From NCBI GenBank assembly GCA_028280515.1, contig JANQLP010000076.1:1-34480 (forward strand): a stretch of 34,480 nucleotides of DNA, read 5' to 3'. Source of the DNA: Hyphomicrobiales bacterium (lineage in GTDB: Bacteria > Pseudomonadota > Alphaproteobacteria > Rhizobiales > Methyloligellaceae). Each line of letters begins with the position of its first letter. Position 1 is the first letter of the stretch. Shown piece after piece: positions 21,871-30,655 of this stretch. The translations under genes were made by a program, and so were the position numbers. The notes under the pieces were generated by a model. It had not been told where the DNA came from. It searched no databases and saw nothing but the letters and a program-made list of their open reading frames with translations.

Positions 21871-23394
21871 TCAGGTATGCCTGTACCTCTTGATCTCGCC
21901 GCTCTTGATGCGGGCGAAATAGGATTCCGTCTCTCTCTTCACGATGGGTGCCAGAAAATACAATCCGAGGATGTTCGGCAGGCAAATCAGGAAGACGAAC
22001 GCGTCAGAGATATCCAGGATCGGACCCAGCTGGACCATGCAGCCGAGCGCAACGAAGAAACAGAAGATCGCCTTGTAGACCCGGTCCATGGTCTGACCTT
22101 CGCCGAACAGGTACGTCCAGCCTTTCAGCCCGTAATACGACCAGGAAATCATGGTCGAAAACGCGAACAGCATGGCCGCGAACGCCAGCGGGATGGGAAA
22201 CCAGGAAATCTCCCGCTCGAAGGCGGCGGACGTCATGGCGATGCCCTCCTGGCCGACCAGCGCGAAGCCGGGCTCAGCGACCGAAGCCGTGCCGATCACC
22301 AGCGCGGTGATCGTGCAGATGATGATGGTGTCGATGAACGGTTCGAGCAGCGACACCACGCCCTCGGTGACCGGTTCGTTGGTCCGCACGGCCGAGTGAG
22401 CGATGGACGCGGACCCGATGCCCGCCTCGTTGGAGAACACCGCCCGCTGGAAGCCGATGATCAATGCACCGAGCGCGCCGCCGACAACGCCCTCGCCGGT
22501 CATGGCGCCGGTGAAGATGTTCGCGATCGCCTGCGGGATGGCGTCGTAGTTCATGAAGATGACGATCAGCGCGAACACGCAATAGAAGATCGCCATGAAC
22601 GGCACGATCTTTTCGGTCACCCGTGCGATCGACTTGATGCCGCCGATGATGACAGAGCCGACCACCAGCGCCATGACGATGCCGAACAGCCAGCCCTTGT
22701 CGGCGAACCAGCTTTCTTCGGTGCCGCCGGTGACGTTCACGAACTGCACGAAGGCCTGGTTGGACTGGAACATGTTGCCGATGCCGAGCGCGCCGAGGCA
22801 GATACCGATGGCGTAGAACGCGCCGACAAACTTGCCGAAGCCGTCCATGCCGCGCTCGGCGAACCCCTTGCGCAGATAGTACATCGGACCGCCGGAAACC
22901 GAGCCGTCGGGGTTTTCGTTGCGGTATTTGACGCCGAGCGTGCACTCGACGAACTTGGTCGACATGCCGAGGAACCCGGCAACGATCAGCCACAGCGTGG
23001 CGCCCGGCCCGCCGACGGTGACGGCGACCGCGACGCCGCCGATATTACCGATACCGACGGTGCCCGATACGGCCGTTGCAAGTGCCTGGAAGTGCGAAAC
23101 TTCGCCGGCGTCCTTCGGGTTGGCATAGTCGCCGCGGACAAGCTGGATCGCGTGCTTGAACCCGCGAATGTTGATGAAACCCATATAGAGCGTGAAGAAC
23201 AGCGCGCCGACGACAAGCCAGAGGACGACAAGCGGCAGCTCCGCGTCGCCAATCGGCACCTTGAAGAACACGACGCTGCCGAACCATTTCGCAATCGGAG
23301 CGGTCGCGTTGTTGATCGTCTCGTCAAATCCCGCGGCGGTGGCGGGCGCGCTCATCAGCATCAGCGTGGGCGCGGCTAACAGTAACTTCTTCAT
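21871..23394 (-). CDS. Sodium:alanine/glycine symporter (AGCS family)
   Basis: ATG 23394 follows GGGGGAG; upstream residues in the open frame are not needed. The 507-residue protein has a cleavable-looking N-terminus (KLLLAAPTLMLMSAPATAAGF) and about ten membrane helices. Family signatures include GVAVAVTVGGPGATLWLIVAGFLGM split over a helix, VSGGPMYYLRKGF, GFQRAVFSNEAGIGSASIAHSA and NILGLYFLAPIV. It imports alanine or glycine with Na+. It lies 37 bp downstream of the universal stress protein gene on the same strand, probably in one transcript. The signal-like N-terminus before helix 1 occurs in many alphaproteobacterial and marine AGCS members. Confidence 0.95.
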   Translation of the reverse strand: MKKLLLAAPTLMLMSAPATAAGFDETINNATAPIAKWFGSVVFFKVPIGDAELPLVVLWLVVGALFFTLYMGFINIRGFKHAIQLVRGDYANPKDAGEVSHFQALATAVSGTVGIGNIGGVAVAVTVGGPGATLWLIVAGFLGMSTKFVECTLGVKYRNENPDGSVSGGPMYYLRKGFAERGMDGFGKFVGAFYAIGICLGALGIGNMFQSNQAFVQFVNVTGGTEESWFADKGWLFGIVMALVVGSVIIGGIKSIARVTEKIVPFMAIFYCVFALIVIFMNYDAIPQAIANIFTGAMTGEGVVGGALGALIIGFQRAVFSNEAGIGSASIAHSAVRTNEPVTEGVVSLLEPFIDTIIICTITALVIGTASVAEPGFALVGQEGIAMTSAAFEREISWFPIPLAFAAMLFAFSTMISWSYYGLKGWTYLFGEGQTMDRVYKAIFCFFVALGCMVQLGPILDISDAFVFLICLPNILGLYFLAPIVKRETESYFARIKSGEIKRYRHT

Positions 23395-23431
23395 GACACT
23401 CCCCCTTGTGGTGTCTCGAATACTCCTTGCC

Positions 23432-23866
23432 TCAGGGCACAACGGTCACGGGAACGGGTGAAATCTGGACGAGCGTGCCGGCGACGCTGCCGAACAGCAG
23501 CGTCTTCATGCGCGACTCGCCCTTGCGTCCGATGAAGATCTGCGCCGCATCGTGCTCCTTGGCGAGCTCGACCAGCGTTTCCGCCGCATGGCCGTGCCGC
23601 ACGTCGGTCCCGACCTTGACGCCCTTGTCCTTAAGGGACGCAGTGACCGGATCGAGAACGGTTTTGTGGGCGCGGGCAATCTCTTCCTCGCGGCGCTGAT
23701 GGCGCTGTGCCAGTTCCTCCGGCGTGTTGAAGCTGTATGGCGACCATTCGATCACATAGGCGAGCACAAGGTCAGCTTGGCCCGCCCTTGCCCGCTCGAC
23801 AGCGCAGTTCGTCGCCCTGAGGCTCCCTTCGCTGCCGTCGATGGCCACAAGAAAGGTCGTCGTCAT
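23432..23866 (-). CDS. Universal stress protein (UspA family)
   Basis: ATG 23866 follows GGGGG with a 7-bp spacer; the long upstream extension of the frame is ignored. The 144-residue protein starts with the family strand TTFLVAIDGSEGSLRA and ends with the ATP-binding motif IGRKGESRMKTLLFGSVAGTLV plus PVPVTVV (G-x2-G-x9-G-S/T). It probably binds ATP. It precedes the AGCS symporter, and a Usp next to a transporter often tunes or reports on it; that link is inference. The 256 bp upstream to 24122 hold no gene that I can support. Confidence 0.92.
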   Translation of the reverse strand: MTTTFLVAIDGSEGSLRATNCAVERARAGQADLVLAYVIEWSPYSFNTPEELAQRHQRREEEIARAHKTVLDPVTASLKDKGVKVGTDVRHGHAAETLVELAKEHDAAQIFIGRKGESRMKTLLFGSVAGTLVQISPVPVTVVP

Positions 23867-24122
23867 CGGCAAACCCCCTTTTTTTTCGATTCTGTGTGGC
23901 GTGGTGTGCGCCGCCCGCGCGTACCGCATGCCAACCGCGGACCCGTCGCACGGTCCAAGTAAGACGGTTATGTGACAGTCCTCATAGAACCAACGCCCGG
24001 GAAACGATGAGTCCAACGTGAGGGTCGCACCCCCGCGGCGGACCAAAGGCGGTTGGCCGTGAGCGCACCCGCGCCGGGCCTCCATCAGACGATACAAGTT
24101 ATTGCGGTTTCAAATAAAATCG

Positions 24123-24824
24123 TCAGTTGACAGGCAGGGTGACTGAGGCGCGCAGGGGGAGCTGGTCCTTCACCTCACCGCATTTGTTGCCCATGAACTC
24201 GTTGACCATCTCGACCAGCGTTCCCTCGAGAATATTCACGGAGTTGTCGAGTTGGGTGCCGGGCCAGAGCACCGAATAGGCGAGCATCGGCGCGTCGACC
24301 TTGCCCCAGTTCATGCGTCCGGCGGTTGCCTTGCCACCCTTGAACGTGACTTCCGGGGTGATGTCGACAGTGACGTCGTAGGTCTGGCCGTCCGACTCAA
24401 GATCAAGCGTGCACGAGACCCGGTGGGGTTCGAGTTTCGCGGTTATGCCGTCCGGACCGGCGGCGCCAACGAGCATGGAGCGTTTGAGCTTCAATTGCGT
24501 CGTGCACCGCGCCTTGCCCCACGGCCAGTCGAGCCTGCCGCCGGAAAGAATGCTCGTGATGTCTTCCTTCCGCCATGTCTTGACGATCGGACAATCGATG
24601 TCCGCGCCATGCGGGTCCCGGGTCGACAGGATGCTGCAAATCTGCACCTTGCAGACCCGTCGTTGGGCCTTCTCCGCCTTCTCTTCCGGTGTCAGGACGC
24701 GTTTTTGCTTCGTGGTTTCCTCGTTGACCTTTGGCTCAGCGGACTGGCCCGACGCCGGCGACAGGCCCGCGAGGCAGGCGGCGACGACGATCGCAAAAGG
24801 CGTTCCGGTCTTCAGGTGAAACAC
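24123..24824 (-). CDS. Exported protein of unknown function
   Basis: The 233-residue product has a signal peptide (AIVVAACLAGLSPASGQSA) and a charged linker (EETTKQKRVLTPEEKAEKAQRR). A beta-rich domain of about 170 residues follows. Four Cys stand in CKVQICSI, IDCPIV and ARCTTQ, with two more in VSCTLD and NKCGEV, so three disulfides are possible in the periplasm. No known domain is recognised; the pattern resembles uncharacterised periplasmic proteins of Hyphomicrobiales. It is a single gene; its neighbours give no clue. The 90-bp gap upstream to the VOC gene holds its promoter at most. Confidence 0.75.
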   Translation of the reverse strand: MFHLKTGTPFAIVVAACLAGLSPASGQSAEPKVNEETTKQKRVLTPEEKAEKAQRRVCKVQICSILSTRDPHGADIDCPIVKTWRKEDITSILSGGRLDWPWGKARCTTQLKLKRSMLVGAAGPDGITAKLEPHRVSCTLDLESDGQTYDVTVDITPEVTFKGGKATAGRMNWGKVDAPMLAYSVLWPGTQLDNSVNILEGTLVEMVNEFMGNKCGEVKDQLPLRASVTLPVN

Positions 24825-24914
24825 GTCGGCACTCCGTCAGCTCGAATGGGCGTGGCTCTGCCACGCAGATGTGATGAATTTGGTTGCGGTCCGCGCGGTC
24901 TTCAAGCGCAGGCG

Positions 24915-25313
24915 TTACGTTCCGGATGCGTCCTCGCCGAAGAACAGCAGGCACCCGTCCGGATCCTTCACGTGGAACTCGCGCATTCCGTAAGGCTGCG
25001 TGAACGGCGCGCGCACCCGCCCGTCCTCCAGCGTGTCGAGCTTCGGCTTGTACGCCGCGTAAAGGTCGTCGACGCCGTTGACCCAGAGATAGATGGAGAT
25101 GTTGTTGGCCGTCGCCTTGAGCGCGTCGGCGTCATCGGTCTGAACGAAATGCACCGCCGCCTCGCCATGCACGACGATGCCGAAGCTCTTGTCCTCGGAA
25201 ATGGAACGGCGTTCGAAACCGAGCACATCGGCGTAGAAATCGACGGTTGCCGCGACATCGCGCACGGGCACAATGGCGACGGCATCCTCTATGACCGGCT
25301 TGTTGTTGCTCAT
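24915..25313 (-). CDS. VOC (glyoxalase/bleomycin-resistance) family protein
   Basis: The 132-residue protein has the paired beta-alpha-beta-beta-beta units of the VOC fold: AIVPVRDVAATVDFYADVLGFE at about 13-34 and GMREFHVKDPDGCLLFF at about 109-125. Possible metal ligands are His55 in AVHFVQ and the Glu/His of REFHVKD. It may be a dioxygenase, isomerase or binding protein; the substrate is unknown. It starts 24 bp after the DJ-1/PfpI gene stop, so the two probably form an operon, which suits a shared role in removing reactive aldehydes. Confidence 0.88.
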   Translation of the reverse strand: MSNNKPVIEDAVAIVPVRDVAATVDFYADVLGFERRSISEDKSFGIVVHGEAAVHFVQTDDADALKATANNISIYLWVNGVDDLYAAYKPKLDTLEDGRVRAPFTQPYGMREFHVKDPDGCLLFFGEDASGT

Positions 25314-25337
25314 TCGCGCAGTGTGTCGCAGCGGGGC

Positions 25338-26027
25338 CTAGACGTAAACCCGCTCGATGCCCTGGCCCCAGCCGAGGCCGGAATCGATGCACTTGTCCGC
25401 CGTCTCCTTGTCGATCAGCTGGGTCAGCAGCCAGCGGTCGAGCTCGACGCCTGCAAGGCATCCGGCGGCCATGGCCATGCGCTCATGGGTCACGAGCGGC
25501 TTCTCGACGAACATCGCGCCCTTGCTCTCCAGCGCCTCGCGCGCGGTCGGATAGGTGGTCGCTTCCACTCCCGCAAGCAGGCCCGAACCGGCCAGGATCA
25601 ATGCACCGGAGCATTGCGAACACACATACTGATCGTCGGGATCGAGAAGGAGGCGCGCCAAAAACTCCGCGTCGTTCATGAGCTCGCGCGTGGCCGGGCC
25701 GCTGGCGACGACCACGGCATCCATGTCGCGGGCGCTCTCGATGGGACCATGGGTGCGCAGTTCGTATCCGGTCGCCGTGACGTGCTGCGGTTTAGTGCCG
25801 AGGATCATCACCGACCAGTTGCGGCCGCGCTCCGGTTCGGCGTAGTCGCCCGTTTCTCCCGGGTCCGTGTCGGAGTCCTCGCCCGCGTCCGCCGCAGCCG
25901 TTTCAACTCCTTCGGCTTGCGGAATCGACTCGGGAAACATGGTCAGCGGCCGGTTCAGAAAATCCCAGTGCAGCCACACGTCGATGTCGGTGACGCCGTC
26001 GAAGGCGATGATGGCGATGTCGGTCAT
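25338..26027 (-). CDS. DJ-1/PfpI family protein with acidic insert
   Basis: The 229-residue protein is a GATase1-like DJ-1/PfpI member. It starts MTDIAIIAFDGVTDIDV and has the nucleophile elbow YVCSQCSGALILAG with Cys139, and another Cys at 136. Usual relatives have about 190-200 residues. Here about 35 extra residues (VETAAADAGEDSDTDPGETG and flanks, about 36-70) break the first strands and are strongly acidic. The family includes glyoxalase III, chaperone-like and amidase enzymes. It is the first gene of a pair with a VOC protein. Confidence 0.88.
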   Translation of the reverse strand: MTDIAIIAFDGVTDIDVWLHWDFLNRPLTMFPESIPQAEGVETAAADAGEDSDTDPGETGDYAEPERGRNWSVMILGTKPQHVTATGYELRTHGPIESARDMDAVVVASGPATRELMNDAEFLARLLLDPDDQYVCSQCSGALILAGSGLLAGVEATTYPTAREALESKGAMFVEKPLVTHERMAMAAGCLAGVELDRWLLTQLIDKETADKCIDSGLGWGQGIERVYV

Positions 26028-26043
26028 GGCGTTCCGCCCTTTC

Positions 26044-26107
26044 TAGAGCATCATGCGTTCAGATTGACGTGTTTCGTCGCGAAATCCGAACGCATAAAGG
26101 TGCTCTA
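26044..26107. repeat. Palindromic intergenic element, unit 1
   Basis: The ends are TAGAGCA and TGCTCTA, with inner arms ATGCGTTC and GAACGCAT, so the whole 64-bp unit folds into one interrupted hairpin. It lies in the 152-bp gap between the DJ-1 and leuB genes, next to a second unit with the same ends. Interspersed palindromes of this style are common in Hyphomicrobiales genomes. Confidence 0.8.
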
Positions 26108-26120
26108 ACACTTTAATATA

Positions 26121-26182
26121 TAGAGCAAAGTTATCCGATTAGGTTGAAACAGGGCGAGTCAACCTAATCGGATTTTGCTCTA
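26121..26182. repeat. Palindromic intergenic element, unit 2, overlapping the leuB stop
   Basis: The arms TAGAGCAAA...ATCCGATTAGGTTGA and TCAACCTAATCGGAT...TTTGCTCTA pair almost perfectly, with one 3-base bulge (GTT) and an 11-base loop. The rightmost CTA (26180-26182) is the TAG stop of leuB. Transcribed from leuB, it makes a long stem that may act as terminator or mRNA 3' stabiliser. Confidence 0.85.
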
Positions 26183-27286
26183 GGCCGCGAGCTTGCCCAT
26201 CTCGGCCCTGATGGCCGCCCCCATGTCCTTCGTCGACACCTGCTTCATACCGTCCTGCATGATGTCGGCGGTGCGCAACCCGCTTTCGAGGACGTTGGCG
26301 ATCGCCGTGTCGACGATGTCGGCGGCATCGCCCATATCGAACGAGTAGCGCAGGCTCATGCCGAAGCTGGCGATGGTTGCGATCGGGTTGGCCAGCCCCT
26401 TGCCGGTGATGTCGGGCGCGGAGCCGTGCACCGGCTCATAAAGCGATTTACGCGTTCCTGCCTCCTCGGCGCCGAGGGACGCGGAGGGCAGCATGCCGAG
26501 CGAGCCCGTCATCATCGCCGCCTCGTCCGACAGCATGTCGCCGAACAGATTGTCGGTCACGAGCACATCGAACTGTTTGGGGTTGCGTATGAGCTGCATG
26601 GCGCAGTTGTCGGCCAGAATATGGTGGCACTCGAGATCGGAATACTCTTCCTTGAAGATGCGGTCGGCGACCTCGTTCCACAGCACGCCCGTGTGCATCA
26701 CGTTGCGTTTCTCCGCCGAATGCACCTTCTTGCCGCGCTTGCGCGCCAGATCGCAGGCCACCCGGACGATGCGCTCGATCTCGGGCGTGGTGTAGACGGT
26801 CGTGTCCACCGCGCGCTTGTGCCCCTCACCTTGCTCGGTGATTTCCTTCGGCTCGCCGAAATAGGTGCCGCCGGTCAGTTCGCGCACGATCATGATGTCG
26901 AGGCCTTCGACCAGTTCGCGCTTCAGTGAGGACGCATCGGCGAGAGCCGGATAGCAGATCGCCGGGCGCAGATTGGCAAAAAGGTCCAGGTCCTTGCGCA
27001 GACGCAGCAATCCGGCCTCGGGACGGATATCGAAGGCGACGCCATCCCACTTGGGCCCGCCCACGGCGCCGAGGACGATGGCGTCCGCTTGCATCGCCTT
27101 GTCCATGGTCTCGTCGGTGACCGGCACGCCGTCGGCGTCGATCGCCGCGCCGCCGACGAGGGCGGTTTCGACGTTGAAACTGTTCTGGGTCTGGCCGTTC
27201 AGCCAGTCCACCACGCCTTCGACCTCGCCCATCACTTCGGGGCCGATCCCGTCTCCGGGCAAAAGCAGAAGATCGTAGTTGGCCAT
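26180..27286 (-). CDS. leuB: 3-Isopropylmalate dehydrogenase
   Basis: ATG 27286 follows GGGAGT; the frame upstream to 27391 is not needed. The 368-residue enzyme has the family parts. These are LLLLPGDGIGPEVM at the N-terminus, REL(T)GGTYFGEP with the conserved Tyr and the substrate-binding region with LLRLRKDLDLFANLRPA. The metal site follows around DNLFGDMLSDEAAMMTGSLG, then GSAPDITGKGLANPIATI, the NAD site. It oxidises 3-isopropylmalate to the keto acid that yields ketoisocaproate, in leucine synthesis in the cytoplasm. The stop is supplied by the edge of a palindromic element. It is divergent from the cupin gene. Confidence 0.97.
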   Translation of the reverse strand: MANYDLLLLPGDGIGPEVMGEVEGVVDWLNGQTQNSFNVETALVGGAAIDADGVPVTDETMDKAMQADAIVLGAVGGPKWDGVAFDIRPEAGLLRLRKDLDLFANLRPAICYPALADASSLKRELVEGLDIMIVRELTGGTYFGEPKEITEQGEGHKRAVDTTVYTTPEIERIVRVACDLARKRGKKVHSAEKRNVMHTGVLWNEVADRIFKEEYSDLECHHILADNCAMQLIRNPKQFDVLVTDNLFGDMLSDEAAMMTGSLGMLPSASLGAEEAGTRKSLYEPVHGSAPDITGKGLANPIATIASFGMSLRYSFDMGDAADIVDTAIANVLESGLRTADIMQDGMKQVSTKDMGAAIRAEMGKLAA

Positions 27287-27444
27287 GGCGCGTACTCCCT
27301 GAAAATGGTGTGTTTTTGGCCCGCCGTGGCGATGACGCCAATCCGCAAGCGGGGTTTGGGTAGCCGGAGAACCTGTCGCGCGCAAGGGCAAAGTGTGACA
27401 GGATCGCCGCCCAAGACGTCAATTCTCCAGGGATGTTCTGCCCC

Positions 27445-27810
27445 ATGTCCGCTACGCCGCCGGCGTCGAAAGCAGCCGACAATCTGTTTCGCGATCTGCC
27501 GGGCAAGTTGCCCGAGGAGCTGTTCACGGAGCTTGCGTCGGGCGGGAAGACGCGGATCGTGCGGATCGTCTCGACCGGCCACACGACGCCGGAGGATGAA
27601 TGGTACGACCAGGACGACACGGAATGGGTGGTCGTGCTCAAGGGCCGTGCGCGCCTGAGCTTCGCCGACGGCGGGGAAGACCTGGAGATGGGGCCGGGGG
27701 ATCATGTTCTGCTGCCGGCCCATTGCCGGCATCGCGTCGCGTGGACCTCATCCGATGAACCCACCGTCTGGCTGGCCGTGCATTTTGATGCGGGCGACGA
27801 AGCGGGTTAG
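27445..27810 (+). CDS. Cupin-domain protein
   Basis: The 121-residue product from ATG 27445 has a single cupin fold; ATG 27433 would add four residues but is too close to its AGGG. Cupin motif 1 (about TPEDEWYDQDDTEWVVVLKGRARL) has Glu/Asp in place of the usual HxH. Motif 2 is GPGDHVLLPAHCRHRVAW, with His residues that can hold a metal. Such single-domain cupins are often enzymes or small-molecule sensors; which one is not clear. It is divergent from leuB, and 51 bp before the CoA-transferase gene on the same strand. Confidence 0.85.
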   Translation: MSATPPASKAADNLFRDLPGKLPEELFTELASGGKTRIVRIVSTGHTTPEDEWYDQDDTEWVVVLKGRARLSFADGGEDLEMGPGDHVLLPAHCRHRVAWTSSDEPTVWLAVHFDAGDEAG

Positions 27811-27861
27811 GTTCGCCGCTCTGCGAAACACTCGCCCATACCGCATGCTTCGGATACGCCC

Positions 27862-29064
27862 ATGACCAGCAAACCGCTCGACGGGGTTACCGTCCTCGAC
27901 CTGACCAATGTTCTCGCCGGGCCGTTCTGCGCCCATCAGCTCGCGCATCTCGGCGCCGACGTGATCAAGGTGGAAATGCCCGAACGCGGCGATCTGGCGC
28001 GTCAGCTCGGCGCCGACACCGAGCTCAACGAGAAGCTCATGGGCGTCTCCTTTCTGGCGCAGAACGCGGGCAAGCGCTCGATCACCCTCAACTTCAAGCA
28101 TGACAAGGGCCGGGACCTGCTCCGCAAGCTGGTGGAAAAGGCGGACGTGGTGGTCGAGAATTTCCGGCCCGGCGTGATGGAGCGGCTGGGCCTCGGCTTC
28201 GAGACTTTGAAACAGTACAATGAGAGGCTCATCTATTGCGCCATCTCGGGTTATGGCCAGGACGGCCCGATGCGCGATCTCCCGGCTTACGACCACATCA
28301 TCCAGGGCGTCGCCGGCGTCATGAGCATCACCGGCGCGCCGGACACCGCCCCCTACCGGGTGGGTTATCCCATGTGCGACACGATCGGCGGGCTGACCGC
28401 GGCGATGGCAATCTGCGCCGCAATTGCGGGGCGCGACCGGGAGGGCGCACAGTTCATCGATATCTCCATGCTCGAAGCGACACTGGCGACCATGGGCTGG
28501 ATCGTGTCCAACTATCTGGTGGCGGGCGTCGATCCCAAGCCGCTCGGCAACGAGAACTTCACCTCGGCGCCGTCCGGCACGTTCCGGACCGAGGACGCGC
28601 CGCTCAACATCGCCGCGAACAAGCAGGAGCAGTTCGAGGAATTGTGCCGGATTGTCGGGCGGGAAGATCTGATCAACCATCCCGACTATGTGACGCGCGA
28701 TCTTAGGAAGCAGAACCGGTACGCCCTCAAGGCGGAAATCGAAGCCGAGCTCGGCAAGCGCCCGGCGCGCCATTGGGCCGAGGTTCTGAACAAGGCGGGC
28801 GTGCCCTCAGGCACGGTTCAGAGCGTGCCCGATGCCCTTGCCAGTCCGCAGATCGCGGACCGCGGCATGGTCGGCGCGTTCGCCGACGTGCCGGGCGTTG
28901 GGCGCGACGTGCGGTTGCTGCGCACCGCCGTGAAAGTCAACGGCGGGCCGGTCAAGGTGGATGCGCCGCCGCCGACTCTGGGTCAGCACAATGCGGAAAT
29001 CTATGCCGAACTGGGCCTGAGCGAAGCGGAACAGTCCGCGCTTCGGGATGAAGGCGTGATCTAG
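27862..29064 (+). CDS. CaiB/BaiF family CoA-transferase (class III)
   Basis: The 400-residue protein starts in the family style (LDGVTVLDLTNVLAGPFCAHQLAHLGADVIKVE). It has QNAGKRSITLNFK, ENFRPGVMERLGLG, AISGYGQDGP and the catalytic Asp173 in YPMCDTIGGLTAAM. The acid forms an anhydride and then passes CoA between carboxylates. Oxalate, carnitine, crotonobetaine, mesaconyl and succinate users are all in this family; the acceptor here cannot be read. It may be co-transcribed with the cupin. It is convergent with leuD. Confidence 0.95.
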   Translation: MTSKPLDGVTVLDLTNVLAGPFCAHQLAHLGADVIKVEMPERGDLARQLGADTELNEKLMGVSFLAQNAGKRSITLNFKHDKGRDLLRKLVEKADVVVENFRPGVMERLGLGFETLKQYNERLIYCAISGYGQDGPMRDLPAYDHIIQGVAGVMSITGAPDTAPYRVGYPMCDTIGGLTAAMAICAAIAGRDREGAQFIDISMLEATLATMGWIVSNYLVAGVDPKPLGNENFTSAPSGTFRTEDAPLNIAANKQEQFEELCRIVGREDLINHPDYVTRDLRKQNRYALKAEIEAELGKRPARHWAEVLNKAGVPSGTVQSVPDALASPQIADRGMVGAFADVPGVGRDVRLLRTAVKVNGGPVKVDAPPPTLGQHNAEIYAELGLSEAEQSALRDEGVI

Positions 29065-29098
29065 GTTTCCGCGCTTGTCAGGGTGTGCCGTAACTGCC

Positions 29099-29704
29099 TT
29101 AAAGCCAGGGACGTTCGACCGACAGCCGCTCCTCGTGCGCATCGATCTTGTGCATCTTCTGCTCGGTCTGACCGATGTCGTCGAGGCCATTGAGCAGGCA
29201 GTGACGCGAGTGCGGATCAATCTCGAATTTGATGACGCCGCCGTCGGGCCCGGTGATTTCCTGCTTCTCCAGATCGATGGTGATCGTCGCGTTGGCGCCG
29301 CGGCCGGCGTCGTCCAGCAGCTTGTCGATGTCTTCCTGCGGCAGCTCGATCGGCAGCATGCCGTTCTTGAAGCAGTTGTTGTGGAAGATATCGGCAAAGG
29401 ACGGCGCGATGATGCAGCGGATGCCGAAATCGTGCAGCGCCCACGGAGCATGTTCCCGGCTCGATCCGCATCCGAAGTTCTCGCCGGCGATGAGGATCTT
29501 CGACTCCCGGTAGGCCGGCTTGTTGAGCACGAACTCCTCGTTCTCCGAACCGTCGTCCTTATAGCGCATCTCGGCAAAAAGCGCCTTGCCGAGCCCCGAC
29601 CGCTTGATGGTTTTCAGATACTGCTTGGGGATGATCGCATCGGTGTCGATGTTGATCATGTCCATCGGTGCGGCGACGCCGGTCAGGGTCGTGAACTTTT
29701 CCAT
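29099..29704 (-). CDS. leuD: 3-Isopropylmalate dehydratase small subunit
   Basis: ATG 29704 gives 201 residues, the normal size for LeuD; the frame upstream lacks family sequence. It contains [16 protein letters not shown] (about 18-33), [20 protein letters not shown] and the C-terminal segment with [16 protein letters not shown]. It combines with LeuC to make the aconitase-like enzyme that converts 2- into 3-isopropylmalate. The partner leuC lies 3.3 kb away on the same strand, with five unrelated genes between. Its start is divergent from the TauE/SafE gene. Confidence 0.97.
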   Translation of the reverse strand: MEKFTTLTGVAAPMDMINIDTDAIIPKQYLKTIKRSGLGKALFAEMRYKDDGSENEEFVLNKPAYRESKILIAGENFGCGSSREHAPWALHDFGIRCIIAPSFADIFHNNCFKNGMLPIELPQEDIDKLLDDAGRGANATITIDLEKQEITGPDGGVIKFEIDPHSRHCLLNGLDDIGQTEQKMHKIDAHEERLSVERPWL

Positions 29705-29871
29705 GGTCTCAACTCGCTTGTCACTGCGCCGCGAACGGCGCGAAATCGCTACGGCCCATTTCATGAGGGGTTTGGCCCCGCCGGTCAAGTCTCCAGCGCC
29801 TCGAGTGCGTTTCATGGCGCACCTCAACATGCCGAGTTCCAACACGGGCGCGCTGCCGCTAGTATGGCGCG

Positions 29872-30624
29872 ATGATGGATCCGACCATACTTCTGGCCGT
29901 TGCCGCCACTTTTCTGCTGGCCGGCACGGTCAAGGGTGTGATCGGTCTGGGTCTTCCCACCGTCAGCCTCGCCATTCTCACGGTTCTGCTCGACCTGCCG
30001 AGCGCGATGGCGCTGTTGCTGGTCCCGTCCTTCGTCACCAATCTGTGGCAGGCGATGGTCGGCGGGAACGGTGTCGTCATTCTGCGCCGCATCTGGCCGT
30101 TCCTGATCATGGCGACGGTGACCGTGTGGCTCGGGGCGACGGCGCTCACGCGCATCGAACTGTCCTGGCTGTCGGCGCTCCTCGGCGTGCTTCTCGTGAG
30201 CTACGCGGCCATCAGCCTGTCCGGCTACCGGATCGCCCTCAACATGCGCCAGGAGGTCTGGGCCGGTCCGCTGATCGGAACCGCGAACGGCATCCTGACC
30301 GGCATGACCGGTTCGTTCGTTGTCCCGGGCGTCATGTTTCTGCAGGCCATCGGCCTGCCGCGGGACATGCTTATTCAGGCCATGGGCATGCTGTTCACGG
30401 TCTCCACGCTGGCGCTCGGCGCCGCGCTTCAGGGCAACAATCTGCTGACCGGTGAGTTATCCGTTGTCTCTGCTGCCGCGCTGGTGCCCGCGCTGCTCGG
30501 TATGGTGTTCGGCCAGAGCATCCGCCAGCGGCTTTCCGAGGACAAATTCCGCAAGGTGTTCTTTGTCGCGCTGCTGCTGCTCGGGGCCTACATCATCGCC
30601 AGCGCGCTGACCGGCGCCGCGTGA
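29872..30624 (+). CDS. TauE/SafE family sulfite/organoanion exporter
   Basis: The 250-residue membrane protein has about eight hydrophobic spans arranged as two repeats. Each repeat shows the TauE/SafE-style glycine-rich loop: [20 protein letters not shown] at about 17-36 and [20 protein letters not shown] at about 136-155. Members move sulfite, sulfoacetate or other anions across the inner membrane. The substrate here is unknown. It is a single gene between leuD and the metallopeptidase-like pair. Confidence 0.93.
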   Translation: MMDPTILLAVAATFLLAGTVKGVIGLGLPTVSLAILTVLLDLPSAMALLLVPSFVTNLWQAMVGGNGVVILRRIWPFLIMATVTVWLGATALTRIELSWLSALLGVLLVSYAAISLSGYRIALNMRQEVWAGPLIGTANGILTGMTGSFVVPGVMFLQAIGLPRDMLIQAMGMLFTVSTLALGAALQGNNLLTGELSVVSAAALVPALLGMVFGQSIRQRLSEDKFRKVFFVALLLLGAYIIASALTGAA

Positions 30625-30655
30625 TCACCGAACACGGGGGTTCCGGACGGCCGGT

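Noticed and set aside
21877-23379. 500-residue open frame on the plus strand
   Set aside because: It is antisense to the AGCS symporter, is rich in Asp, Arg and Glu as expected from codon mirroring, and has no domain.
24252-26108. 618-residue open frame on the plus strand
   Set aside because: It spans the opposite strand of three clear genes (exported protein, VOC, DJ-1) and has no recognisable domain; G+C-rich shadow.
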